DNA of 64,000 bases from an uncultured Mobiluncus sp. (GTDB lineage Bacteria > Actinomycetota > Actinomycetes > Actinomycetales > Actinomycetaceae): contig NZ_CABTWO010000011.1 in NCBI RefSeq assembly GCF_902488535.1, forward strand, positions 1 to 64,000. Reading direction: 5' to 3'. The translations under genes and the position numbers were made by a program. The notes under the pieces were generated by a model. It saw only the letters and a list, made by a program, of their open reading frames with translations, was not told where the DNA came from and searched no databases. Of this stretch, positions 7,519 through 15,758 are shown piece by piece. The first letter of the stretch is position 1, and each line of letters begins with the position of its first letter.

Positions 7519-9969
7519 CTAGGACTTCGTGAGATTCTGGGCTCCTTCCCCCAGGTCAAACACCAGCCGAGCCAGCTCCGGATGTTCGCTGAGCTGGGGA
7601 TCTTTCGCCACCACCGCGGCCGCTGCAGCTTTCGCGGCCGTGATGACTTCCACGTCGCTGACTAGGGAAAGCACCTTTAGCCGGGAGCGGCGGCCCGACT
7701 GGCTTTGCCCCAGCACATCGCCCTCTCGCCGGATACTCAAATCGGCCTCAGCCAGCGCGAATCCGTCCCGGCTCGCCGCAAAAGCCAGCAGACGCGCTAG
7801 AGCCGGAGACAACGTCCCGTCCCCAGCTTGTGCCATCAAATCCGCCAGGTTTTCCGACACAGGCGGGAAATCCAGGGGGGCTATGGCGAGGCAAACGCCG
7901 GGGCGGGAACCGCGCCCAATCCGCCCCCGCAGCTGGTGCAGCTGCGAAATTCCGTAACGGTCGGCATCTAAAATAATCATCATGGAGGCTTCGGGCACGT
8001 CCATGCCGACTTCCACAACCGTGGTGGACACCAGCAGCGGGGTGCGGCCCGCGGCAAAGTCCGCCACGGCCTGTTGCTTGGCTCCGGAATCCAGGTTGGA
8101 GTGTGCCACTCCGATAGGAATATCCCTAAATACGGGCAGAGCAGCCAGTTGCGCCGCGGTCTGGGTGACGGTGTGCAGGACACGGCCGGGCTCTAACTCT
8201 TCGAGTTCTCCAAACCCCGCTAAATCGTCGCCCCAGCTGGTTTGTGCCGCAGTTTTTCGCGTTTTCCGCCCGGGTTCCGGCGGATTTTGAGTATCAGTGG
8301 AGGCGGCGGGGTCCTGTTCGGAGTCATCCGGCGCTATCTTGGGGCAAAGCACATAAACTCGCCCTCCCCGTTCGATTTCTTCCGCGGCTCGGCTCCAGGC
8401 GCGCGTGACCCACCGCACATTTGCCTCGTTGACCAAGAACGTCTGAACCTCGGCACGTCCCGCGGGGAGCTGGCGCAGTACGGAAACATCCAGGTCCCCA
8501 AACACGGTCATGGCGACGGTTCGCGGTATCGGGGTAGCTGTCATCGTCAAGAAATGCGGGGCTCGCTCCCCCTTCGCCAGCAGAGCGCCGCGCTGTTCCA
8601 CCCCAAAACGGTGCTGTTCGTCGACTACAACCAGAGCGAGGCGAGAAAATTGCAACGACTGGGTCAGTAGAGCCTGTGTCCCCACCACCAGCATCGGCTC
8701 ACCGGCCGCACCCCGCTCGGCAATTTCTCGTTTCTCCGGGGCGGGCGTCGACCCGGTCAGTAAACGCAGCGGGACACAATCCGTGCCGGGCTGTGACCCC
8801 GATAGCTCACCCAGAGGATCCGCCAGCGACCCCAGCAGCCGATTCAGGGTCTGAAAATGCTGGTGCGCGAGGACTTCGGTGGGAGCCATGAAAGCCGCTT
8901 GAAAACCGTTTTGTACCGCGGCGACACACGCCAAAGCCGACACCACGGTCTTGCCCGACCCGACTTCCCCCTGCAACAGCCGATTCATCGGGACTTCGCG
9001 GGCAATGTCCCCGGCGATTTCGTCCCAAACTTGGCGCTGTCCGGCAGTGAGCTGGAAAGGCAGCCCCGCCACGACTCGTGAAACCAAATCGCCAGGCTCC
9101 CCGCGCTCCCCCGAATCCGACGGGGAAACGTCCCCCGAAACCGGCAAGGGCCAGGCCGGATGTGATTGGATCTGGTTGCGGGCTTTCGCTAGAGCTGCCC
9201 CCAGCGTGAATGCCTCACGAAACCGCAGATAATCCGCCGCAGCCTGGTATTGGGCATCGGTTTCCGGGTGGTGCAAGCCGAGCAAAGCTGTGTAGGCATC
9301 AGGTAGGTTCCTCTCGCGGCGCAGCGAGTCGGGTACGGCTTCGGGAATCTCCGCGGGATTTAGCATCAGCAGCTGAGAGTCAATGATTTTCCCGATTTTC
9401 CACGAGGGCAGACCCGCGGTGGCGTGATAGAGCGGCTGGGGCCGGGTCGAGAGCGTTTTCACAACTTCCGGGTCATAATCGGCCAGCACCCGGTATTCCG
9501 GATGCGCCAGGAAGGCCTCGTTGGCTCGGCTGCCCGGCTTGCCCGAAAGCCGCCCGGCAAAAACCGCTAAAGTCCCTTTTTCCAGGCGATTTGCGTGCAT
9601 ATTCAAGGCATTTGGATGCTTCGCAAAGAAACGCACGGTCAGGCAGTTGGCTCTCCGACCCCACAAGTCCGGACGGAAGCCCCCCTGGTCGGGGGCGCCC
9701 GTTTCCAGCTGGTCCTGCAGGGTTACCGTGAGCATGGCTTTGTCGTGGCGGCGGGTCCAGCCCAAGTGAGAATCCATCACCACTGCAAACACTGTGACGT
9801 CCGTGCCGGGGGTCAGCGAGTCAAACCGGGTTAGTTCCCCCCATCGATAGGTTCGTCGCGGCGGGTACCACAGCAGGTCACCCAAGGTCAGTACCCCCAG
9901 GTGAGCGAACTTGGAGACGACGGATTTCGCCTTCACTATCCGTTCCAGAGGGGTCTGCAAGTTCACCAT
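7519..9969 (-). CDS. recG: ATP-dependent DNA helicase RecG
   Basis: 816 residues. Branched-DNA translocase that remodels stalled replication forks and Holliday junctions. An N-terminal OB/wedge domain (WYPPRRTYRWGEL...) is followed by helicase motifs: Walker A GEVGSGKT, motif II DEQH in VVVDEQHRFGVEQR, motif III MTATPIPRT and motif VI QLRGRIGRG. A Pro/Glu-rich insertion lies between the two RecA folds (around ASTDTQNPPEPGRK), longer than in Escherichia coli. The start has a good Shine-Dalgarno (AAGGTGAAACC-ATG). The order FakA-like, recG, (membrane protein), rsmD, coaD is the actinobacterial norm. Confidence 0.97.
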   Translation of the reverse strand: MVNLQTPLERIVKAKSVVSKFAHLGVLTLGDLLWYPPRRTYRWGELTRFDSLTPGTDVTVFAVVMDSHLGWTRRHDKAMLTVTLQDQLETGAPDQGGFRPDLWGRRANCLTVRFFAKHPNALNMHANRLEKGTLAVFAGRLSGKPGSRANEAFLAHPEYRVLADYDPEVVKTLSTRPQPLYHATAGLPSWKIGKIIDSQLLMLNPAEIPEAVPDSLRRERNLPDAYTALLGLHHPETDAQYQAAADYLRFREAFTLGAALAKARNQIQSHPAWPLPVSGDVSPSDSGERGEPGDLVSRVVAGLPFQLTAGQRQVWDEIAGDIAREVPMNRLLQGEVGSGKTVVSALACVAAVQNGFQAAFMAPTEVLAHQHFQTLNRLLGSLADPLGELSGSQPGTDCVPLRLLTGSTPAPEKREIAERGAAGEPMLVVGTQALLTQSLQFSRLALVVVDEQHRFGVEQRGALLAKGERAPHFLTMTATPIPRTVAMTVFGDLDVSVLRQLPAGRAEVQTFLVNEANVRWVTRAWSRAAEEIERGGRVYVLCPKIAPDDSEQDPAASTDTQNPPEPGRKTRKTAAQTSWGDDLAGFGELEELEPGRVLHTVTQTAAQLAALPVFRDIPIGVAHSNLDSGAKQQAVADFAAGRTPLLVSTTVVEVGMDVPEASMMIILDADRYGISQLHQLRGRIGRGSRPGVCLAIAPLDFPPVSENLADLMAQAGDGTLSPALARLLAFAASRDGFALAEADLSIRREGDVLGQSQSGRRSRLKVLSLVSDVEVITAAKAAAAAVVAKDPQLSEHPELARLVFDLGEGAQNLTKS

Positions 9970-10016
9970 GGTTTCACCTTATCAGGGAGCCTGTCGGTGA
10001 AAATTCGGAAGATTGG

Positions 10017-10034
10017 GGTAACTCGAATGTTACC
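10017..10034. repeat. Perfect 6-bp inverted repeat between the FakA-like gene and recG
   Basis: GGTAAC-TCGAAT-GTTACC is a perfect hairpin in the 87-base gap between the stop of the FakA-like gene and the start of recG, both leftward. There is no run of T on either side, so it is not an intrinsic terminator by itself. It might stabilise the 3' end of the upstream message or be chance. Confidence 0.35.
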
Positions 10035-10056
10035 GCAGACAAATCCACGCCTGACT

Positions 10057-11676
10057 TCAAAAGCGAACTCCGATACAGGTGGGGCCGGGTTGTCCTCCGT
10101 AGTAGGCGACCAGCTCTATATCGGCATAGTTCGACAAAGCAAGCTGCAGATTCATGCGGTCCGTGGTGACGTTTTCGGAACTGATGACCGCGTGGAGTTC
10201 TCGGTTTGGCCCCACGTCATTGGCAAGGTCGCGAATCTGCGTGTCCAGGTCGTGGTCAGACAGGGTTTCAACCCGGATACTGGCTTTCAACTCTCGGCAA
10301 GCGGTTTCCAAATCGCGCAGCTGCTCCGCACCTGAACCACGAAACCGTTTTCCCTGCAGAGATTGCACCAGCCACGCAGCGCTCAGTTCGTCTTCGGTAT
10401 CCGCCACTATTACAGGAGCATCCGAAAATTCGGTATCACCCAAGGAATCGCGCATTGTCAGAGCCAGTTCACGCGATTTGGGGGTGGCGGGAATGATGAG
10501 AGCAGCACGGCCTTTCGGGACGGCACGCCAAGCCCAACAAATCTGTTCGGGATTTTCCGTAGCTAAGAGAACCGTGGCTCCCGCTCTGGCATAGGTCTCT
10601 ACCAGTGCCGGCGCGGCACTGAGGACCAGCAAGCCCGGAGTCACCAGCGGAGCCTGGCGGGCAGCAAAGTCAGACAAAACCACCACGTTGTCAAAATCTG
10701 CAGTGAGTCTAGTTAGGGGGTCTTCGTCGCCTTCAAAAGGCTCGGGACGTAAGCCGAGATGATGAATCAGTACAGCTCCGTGCGGGTATGGCAGGGCTGC
10801 CAGAGGCGAGGGCGTGTGTACGTGAGCCACGAAACGTCCCACTCCGATCTCATCTAAAATCTTGCAAACCAGCACTTCGGAGCTGGCCGCTCGCAGGCTT
10901 TCCCACAGTTTTTCGGTGGGCATATCCAAGGCTTCAAAATGGAAAGTGGCGGCAAATTCACCGCCCGGCACCGTGTGCCGCAGACTTTCCGCAACGATAC
11001 GCGACCGATCAGCCCAATCGCTCAACATGGCTTGCACCGTGGAAACATTTGTGAGGGCATCGCCTTCGGCTGCGGCGGCCAAATCTGCCAAGGCCGCGAA
11101 AATCAAACACGCCCCTGCCAAACCGGCATCCCCCACCCCGCCGTGAGCGTCAGCGGAATCAATGGTGGCTTCCTGCGCGCAAACCAAAGCCGTGTCCACG
11201 ACTTGAGACAACGTCAACAGTTCCAGTTCCGAAAGCTGTTCGGAAACGGTAGAAATCAATCGAGACAACCCGAATTCACAGGTATCTGAGCCGTTGACTT
11301 CCTGAAACGCCCTATCCATGGCATCGATGGACATCAGTAAATCGGCCGGACGCACCACCGGCACATCCCCCCAAGCCTCGGCACAGGCGGCAAAACCGGA
11401 AGCGAGGAAAATTCCGACCGAACCATAGGGAAATTTCGCGATTTCCCGGCTCAGCGCCGCCATAAATTCGGCGGGACGTAGGGAAAGGGGCAGGGTCTGA
11501 GCCGCACGCGTAGCTGCCGCCCAAGAGTTCGCCAAATTGGCTCCAGTATTAAAATTCGGCACCGGAAAAGTATTGAGGTCGTCCAGCAAATCCCGCGCCT
11601 GATTCAGGACTTCCCCCGTGCGCACGCACCATTCTCGAAGGTCTTTAGTCTCCAGCTTTTGTCGCGCGGTATCCAA
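10057..11676 (-). CDS. FakA/DAK2-like protein with altered catalytic metal ligands
   Basis: 539 residues from a TTG start preceded by GGGAGGAAAC. The layout is an N-terminal DhaL/DAK2 domain (~10-215) and a C-terminal FakA-type region ending LVAYYGGQPGPTCIGV, the usual end of fatty-acid kinase A proteins. In active members the first domain has FPVPDGDTGTN, whose Asp residues bind Mg-ATP; here it reads FPVPNFNTGAN (residues 37-47), so both aspartates are Asn. The GNSGVI-like motif is also degraded (YGSVGIF). The gene sits upstream of recG as the FakA homologue does in mycobacteria. The likely reading is a non-catalytic or much altered relative that may still bind a FakB-type or lipid partner. 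Confidence 0.8.
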   Translation of the reverse strand: MDTARQKLETKDLREWCVRTGEVLNQARDLLDDLNTFPVPNFNTGANLANSWAAATRAAQTLPLSLRPAEFMAALSREIAKFPYGSVGIFLASGFAACAEAWGDVPVVRPADLLMSIDAMDRAFQEVNGSDTCEFGLSRLISTVSEQLSELELLTLSQVVDTALVCAQEATIDSADAHGGVGDAGLAGACLIFAALADLAAAAEGDALTNVSTVQAMLSDWADRSRIVAESLRHTVPGGEFAATFHFEALDMPTEKLWESLRAASSEVLVCKILDEIGVGRFVAHVHTPSPLAALPYPHGAVLIHHLGLRPEPFEGDEDPLTRLTADFDNVVVLSDFAARQAPLVTPGLLVLSAAPALVETYARAGATVLLATENPEQICWAWRAVPKGRAALIIPATPKSRELALTMRDSLGDTEFSDAPVIVADTEDELSAAWLVQSLQGKRFRGSGAEQLRDLETACRELKASIRVETLSDHDLDTQIRDLANDVGPNRELHAVISSENVTTDRMNLQLALSNYADIELVAYYGGQPGPTCIGVRF

Positions 11677-11847
11677 ACTTGTTTCCTCCCTGCTTTCCTC
11701 CCAAGTTACCTGTCACCAACCGGTTTTCCCGGTTCCCATTCCGGTAGGGACGGTTTTGCGTCTGGCTACCAGAAATGTTGGTCCCACTGCCGCTACCCGA
11801 AGCGACAATGGGACCAACCGAACTTGGGAATTATCCTCACCACGGAA

Positions 11848-13290
11848 TCAACTCTGGGGCAGACCCCGTTCATCGTCGCCCCAAACCTTGCCGGTGTAGT
11901 GGGGACTCATGAGGGACTCTACGCTGAGGACTTCGTCGACTTCCGCAGCGCTCATCAAGCCTTTTTCAATGACCAGCTCCTTGACGGATTTGCCCGTCTT
12001 GGCGGCTTCCTTACCGATCAAGTCACCGTTGTGGTGACCAATGATGTCATTGAGGTAGGTGACGATACCAATGGAGTTATGCACGTAAGCCTCGCAGACT
12101 TCGCGGTTGGCGGTGATACCGTCGATGCACTTGGTACGCAAAGTGTTAATAGCGTTGGTAAGCAGCTCAATGGATTCAAACATGCACTGAGCTGCGGCTG
12201 GTTCCATCACGTTCAGCTGCAGCTGACCAGCGGCGGCAGCGTGGGTGAGGGCGACATCGTTGCCCATGACCTTGAAACAAACCTGGTCAACGACCTCGGG
12301 AATGACCGGGTTGACTTTGGCGGGCATAATCGAGGAACCCGGCTGCATTTCGGGAAGATTAATTTCGTGCAAGCCGCAGCGCGGTCCCGAGGAAAGCAAA
12401 CGCAGGTCGTCACAAATTTTCGACAGCTTGGATGCCAGCCGTTTCAGCACCGCGTGGACTGCCAGGTAGGCGCCATTATCCGAAGTGGCCTCCAACAGGT
12501 TCGTCGCCGGAACAATGTCGTAGCCGGTCACCTCAGCCAGCTTCTGGCACGCGACTTTCGGATAGCCCTCCGGTGTGTTCACGCCGGTGCCAATAGCGGT
12601 CGCTCCCAAGTTCATTTCCAGCAGCAAAGCCCCGGCGACACTCAGGCGCGTCAGTTCCTCGGCGATGTTGACCGAAAAACCGTTGAATTCCTGGCCCAAC
12701 GTCATGGGGACAGCATCCTGCAGCTGGGTGCGGCCCATCTTAAGAATGTCTTTGAATTCTTCACCTTTGCGAGCAAAAGCGTCGGACAGCTCCTGCACCG
12801 CTCGTTCGACTTCTTGGAGCAGGGTGTACACCGCCACGCGAAAACCGGTGGGGTAGGCATCGTTTGTCGATTGGCTCTTGTTCACGTGGTCGTTGGGGTT
12901 GATGATGTCGTAGCGGCCTTTTTCGTAGCCCAACAGTTCCAAAGCCAGGTTCGCCACGACTTCGTTAGCGTTCATATTCACCGAGGTGCCCGCCCCGCCT
13001 TGGAACACGTCCACGGGGAACTGATCCATGGCTCGGCCCTTCTCTAGTACTTCGTCACAGCCCGCCACAATGGCACGAGCGATGTCGTGGGGAAGCACGT
13101 GCAGTTCTTCATTGGCCAGTGCCACCGCTTTCTTAACCTGTACCATGGCTCTGACAAATTCGGGAACGTCTTGGATTTTCTTGCCCGATATATGGAAATT
13201 CTCGATTGCCCGCAGGGTTTGCACCCCGTAGTAAGCATCCTCAGGAATTTCACGTTTCCCCAGCAGGTCCTCTTCGATACGCCCAGCCAT
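11848..13290 (-). CDS. aspA: Aspartate ammonia-lyase (aspartase)
   Basis: 480 residues. Converts L-aspartate reversibly to fumarate and ammonia. The fumarase/aspartase signature GSSIMPAKVNP is present, followed by VIPEVVDQVCFKVMGND and GQLQLNVMEP, which are aspartase rather than fumarase wording. Two ATG codons are adjacent (13293 and 13290); AGGAG lies 2 bases from the first and 5 from the second, so the second is preferred. It interrupts the usual rpmB-FakA neighbourhood. A large open frame on the opposite strand (11659-13047) is a codon-bias shadow. In an organism with an incomplete citrate cycle this enzyme would feed fumarate respiration; that is inference. Confidence 0.95.
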   Translation of the reverse strand: MAGRIEEDLLGKREIPEDAYYGVQTLRAIENFHISGKKIQDVPEFVRAMVQVKKAVALANEELHVLPHDIARAIVAGCDEVLEKGRAMDQFPVDVFQGGAGTSVNMNANEVVANLALELLGYEKGRYDIINPNDHVNKSQSTNDAYPTGFRVAVYTLLQEVERAVQELSDAFARKGEEFKDILKMGRTQLQDAVPMTLGQEFNGFSVNIAEELTRLSVAGALLLEMNLGATAIGTGVNTPEGYPKVACQKLAEVTGYDIVPATNLLEATSDNGAYLAVHAVLKRLASKLSKICDDLRLLSSGPRCGLHEINLPEMQPGSSIMPAKVNPVIPEVVDQVCFKVMGNDVALTHAAAAGQLQLNVMEPAAAQCMFESIELLTNAINTLRTKCIDGITANREVCEAYVHNSIGIVTYLNDIIGHHNGDLIGKEAAKTGKSVKELVIEKGLMSAAEVDEVLSVESLMSPHYTGKVWGDDERGLPQS

Positions 13291-13453
13291 CATCGCTCCT
13301 ATCTGTTCCCCGGAAAAAGGATTTGTACACCGTTTTGCCAGAACAACGGCGTCCCGGCAGTCCTATTCTAATCTGCGGGTTCAGCGTCGTGTTTCCGAAC
13401 GACCGACGTCTTAGGTACACGTGACGAAAGTGTTTTCAAAACAGGGGTTCGAT

Positions 13454-13482
13454 TTGAGAATCGGTCCGGTTTGCCTTATCAT
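13454..13482 (+). promoter_or_regulatory. Candidate sigma-70-type promoter of rpmB
   Basis: TTGAGA (13454-13459) and TATCAT (13477-13482) are separated by exactly 17 bases and lie about 80 bases upstream of the rpmB start. This is the clearest -35/-10 pair in the gap between aspA and rpmB. Confidence 0.6.
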
Positions 13483-13562
13483 AGTGAGGTTGCTCGTTGA
13501 GAGCTGCGGGTTCAAAGCCCGTGAACGACTTTGAAGAATTACAGGAAATCAGAGGTAAGAAC

Positions 13563-13760
13563 ATGGCTGCGGTATGCGATGTATGTGGAAAAGGTCCCGG
13601 TTTCGGGATGAGTGTGTCTCACTCTCACCGGCGTAACAAGCGTCGTTTCAACCCGAACATTCAGCGGGTTCGCGCCATCGTCGAAGGTACTCCCCGGCAT
13701 TTGAACGTGTGCACCAAGTGCATCAAGTCCAATCGCGTGGTGCGCAACACGGGTCGCTAA
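13563..13760 (+). CDS. rpmB: 50S ribosomal protein L28, zinc-ribbon form
   Basis: 65 residues from MAAVCDVCGKGP; the open frame continues 22 codons upstream but that part is leader. Cysteines C5/C8 and C50/C53 form the zinc-ribbon of the C+ type L28. Actinobacteria often hold a second, cysteine-free L28 used under zinc starvation; only the C+ copy is in this window. The start follows CAGAGGTAAGAAC. It is a single-gene unit between a promoter and a strong terminator. Confidence 0.97.
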   Translation: MAAVCDVCGKGPGFGMSVSHSHRRNKRRFNPNIQRVRAIVEGTPRHLNVCTKCIKSNRVVRNTGR

Positions 13761-13776
13761 ACCCAATTCACTTCTT

Positions 13777-13817
13777 GAATGCCGCGTCAAGGTTTTCCTT
13801 GGCGCGGCATTCTTTTT
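13777..13817 (+). terminator. Intrinsic terminator of rpmB
   Basis: A 16-bp stem (left arm 13777-13792, right arm 13797-13812, one G-U wobble) with a TTTT loop is followed by five T. It starts 17 bases after the rpmB stop. Confidence 0.93.
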
Positions 13818-14216
13818 CTCGCATCGTCAGTAAAAACCCGTTTCGGACCGTAGCCCTGAATGATAAATTCTTGTAAATAAATTATGTGTTCTCATACAGT
13901 TGTATTCACCTCCTAAAGTGCCTTAAAACTTGGTAAGTCAGCAGGTCAATAAGTATTTTGTGGCCATTTAAGACAATTAGACTCCCCCGCGTTGATTTTT
14001 CGCAAAAATCAGATTTTCACCTCGCTCAGACCGCGAATTTTCCGCATTATTTAGCGGTTTACTCGCTCCATCCCGAACATTTAACAGGGAAATTTCTCTG
14101 AATTTTTCCTGAGCGTTGCCTGATGATAATCTCTCCGTAAGCTGGGTGCGCGGCGGCAGGGCTTCTCTGACTCTGAACATTCAGTGGTGAATATAGCTAC
14201 TAAGTATGGAGAAAAC
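13818..14216. other. AT-rich non-coding region upstream of the secreted-protein gene
   Basis: About 400 bases with visibly lower GC than the flanks. It must hold the promoter of the rightward secreted-protein gene; the ribosome-binding site is TATGGAGAAAAC before ATG 14217. On the minus strand a TTTAGGAGGTGAATAC sequence precedes a 22-codon frame (13827-13895), and a 67-codon minus-strand frame (13977-14180) looks like chance. No RNA gene is recognised. Confidence 0.5.
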
Positions 14217-15515
14217 ATGAAAGCAAAACACATTCTCGCCTCTGTGGCGGGCGCAGCATTATTGGGCGGTGCCTTCTTAGTTCCGGCTCAGGCCGACACT
14301 TTCCAGGACTTCACTCCGGAAACAGTTCAGAATAACGACAAGCTACCCGTGGTCAACACCTACCGGGCAAACAACTACCTCAAGGCGAACATTTTGAACG
14401 CCTACCCGGTGTGCAACGCCGGCGAGGATCTGCGTACCGTCATCTACAAAGTCTCGACCAACTTCGAGCCTAAAGGTACGATTTCCACCACCAACCGCAC
14501 CAACGCTTCGGTACCGCTGACCCAGACTCTGTCAAAGACCGAGTCAATTAGCTTCACTTACCACAGTGACCTGAACGCAGGCGTCAGCGCCACCGCTTCG
14601 ACAAACACACCCGCAGGTCAGGGCCCCAACGCTTCCATCACCGCTTCACTGGCCAAGACTATCGGCTACTCCATCTCGTACTCCCTGTCCTACACCGCTG
14701 GTCAACAGATTGGCCCTTACCAGGTTCCTGCCGGCAACACTGGTGAAGCCACCTACGGCTTCCGTACCATCACCATGACCGGCACTCAGCAGGCATGCAA
14801 GCCTAACGGGACTTGGGGCCATGCTTTCGCCTGGACCTCCAAAGCCCCGGTTAAGAACGAAGTTGTCGTCAAGATGTACGCCACGCCGGACGGCGCTCTG
14901 GGCGGCAACGGCGACACCAACGCTTCTCAGGACGCGGGATACCCCCAACCCACCGAAAAGTTCGTGGCCTCCACCGAGCTGAAGCCCGTTGATCCGGACG
15001 CCGTAAACGACGGCAAGCTCGACTTGGCTCCCTTCCTCACGGTTTCAACCGCTAAGGCTGCCGGTTACGCCGGTACTGTAGCTCTGCGTGTCAAGAACGT
15101 GGGTACCGAAAACTACTATGGCGAGTTCCCGACGGTGTCTTTCTTGGTGAAGGTTCACCAGGTTTCCGGCCCGCAGGGCGTTGATCGTCGCATCACCACC
15201 GGCCGGTTCAAGGGTTCTACCGTTGAGGATTTGGGCTTCGATCGCGCCTCCTCCACGCGCACCTTCCGCGTCACGATGTCTAACCTGATCAAGCCCCAGC
15301 AGGAGATGCTGCTCGCTAACTTCAACTTCGGCGACGGCTACATCGGCAGCGCGAATGGCAAGCACAAGCGCTTGCAGAACTGGATTGAGGTTTCTCAGCT
15401 GGGTCGCCTGGCGAAAGATGTTTCCATCAGCAATGACCGGTACCTGGATTCCCGCACCTTGGGTGTCACCCTGACTGATGGCCGCAAAGCCAAAGCAAAT
15501 CTGGGCGTTTTTTAA
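14217..15515 (+). CDS. Secreted protein with a beta-pore-former-like Ser/Thr-rich central region
   Basis: 432 residues from MKAKHILAS, chosen because GGAG lies 7 bases upstream and a Sec signal peptide (cleavage near AQA-DT, 26/27) follows at once. No LPXTG motif, lipobox or membrane segment is seen, so the product should be released. Residues about 100-162 alternate polar and hydrophobic residues (TQTLSKTESISFTYHSD, then a Gly/Pro turn, then ASLAKTIGYSISYSLSYT), the pattern of the insertion hairpin of aerolysin/ETX-MTX2-type toxins and of some secreted actinobacterial proteins of unknown function. C66 and C194 could form one disulfide. The C-terminal half (~245-432) is beta-rich with no motif I know. 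Single-gene unit with its own terminator. Toxin function is inference only. Confidence 0.7.
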   Translation: MKAKHILASVAGAALLGGAFLVPAQADTFQDFTPETVQNNDKLPVVNTYRANNYLKANILNAYPVCNAGEDLRTVIYKVSTNFEPKGTISTTNRTNASVPLTQTLSKTESISFTYHSDLNAGVSATASTNTPAGQGPNASITASLAKTIGYSISYSLSYTAGQQIGPYQVPAGNTGEATYGFRTITMTGTQQACKPNGTWGHAFAWTSKAPVKNEVVVKMYATPDGALGGNGDTNASQDAGYPQPTEKFVASTELKPVDPDAVNDGKLDLAPFLTVSTAKAAGYAGTVALRVKNVGTENYYGEFPTVSFLVKVHQVSGPQGVDRRITTGRFKGSTVEDLGFDRASSTRTFRVTMSNLIKPQQEMLLANFNFGDGYIGSANGKHKRLQNWIEVSQLGRLAKDVSISNDRYLDSRTLGVTLTDGRKAKANLGVF

Positions 15516-15548
15516 GCCTGCCTGTATGTAAAAATTTGCTTAGAAAAT

Positions 15549-15597
15549 AATCTTTTTTGGGGGGGTTCGCCACGGCGAGCCTCCCCAAAAGATTTTT
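15549..15597 (+). terminator. Intrinsic terminator after the secreted-protein gene
   Basis: AATCTTTTTTGGGGGG...TTCGCC and GGCGAGCCTCCCC...AAAGATT form a long GC-rich stem around an ACG loop, with two small bulges, ending in five T. It lies 33 bases beyond the stop codon and is nearly symmetric, so it could also act leftward. Confidence 0.85.
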
Positions 15598-15758
15598 AAC
15601 AGAAATCCCGCCCAGAATTTACACACATTTAACATCCGTGCAATGTTCAGTTAACAGTCAAAAGGTAGAGTTTCTCTGGTTGCCGGGCGCGGGCCGCAGG
15701 CCTAATACGACGGCTTGAGCCTCCGACAGTCACACTCACAATCCTAAGGATGCTAATT

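Noticed and set aside
11659..13047. 462-codon open frame antisense to aspA
   Set aside because: It lies entirely opposite a well-conserved enzyme, is rich in His/Gln/Arg/Val from reversed codon bias, and has no ribosome site or recognisable fold.
13494..13535. tRNA-like T-arm (CGGG-TTCAAAG-CCCG) in the rpmB leader
   Set aside because: No acceptor stem, D-arm or anticodon arm can be built around it, so it is probably a chance hairpin in the 5' leader.
13977..14180. 67-codon minus-strand frame upstream of the secreted-protein gene
   Set aside because: Composition is unlike neighbouring proteins, no good ribosome site, and it covers the place where the secreted-protein promoter must lie.
15645..15655. 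Possible PHO-box (GTTCAGTTAAC) upstream of the phosphate transporter
   Set aside because: Only one unit resembles the consensus; the expected tandem 11-base copies are absent, so the match is too weak.
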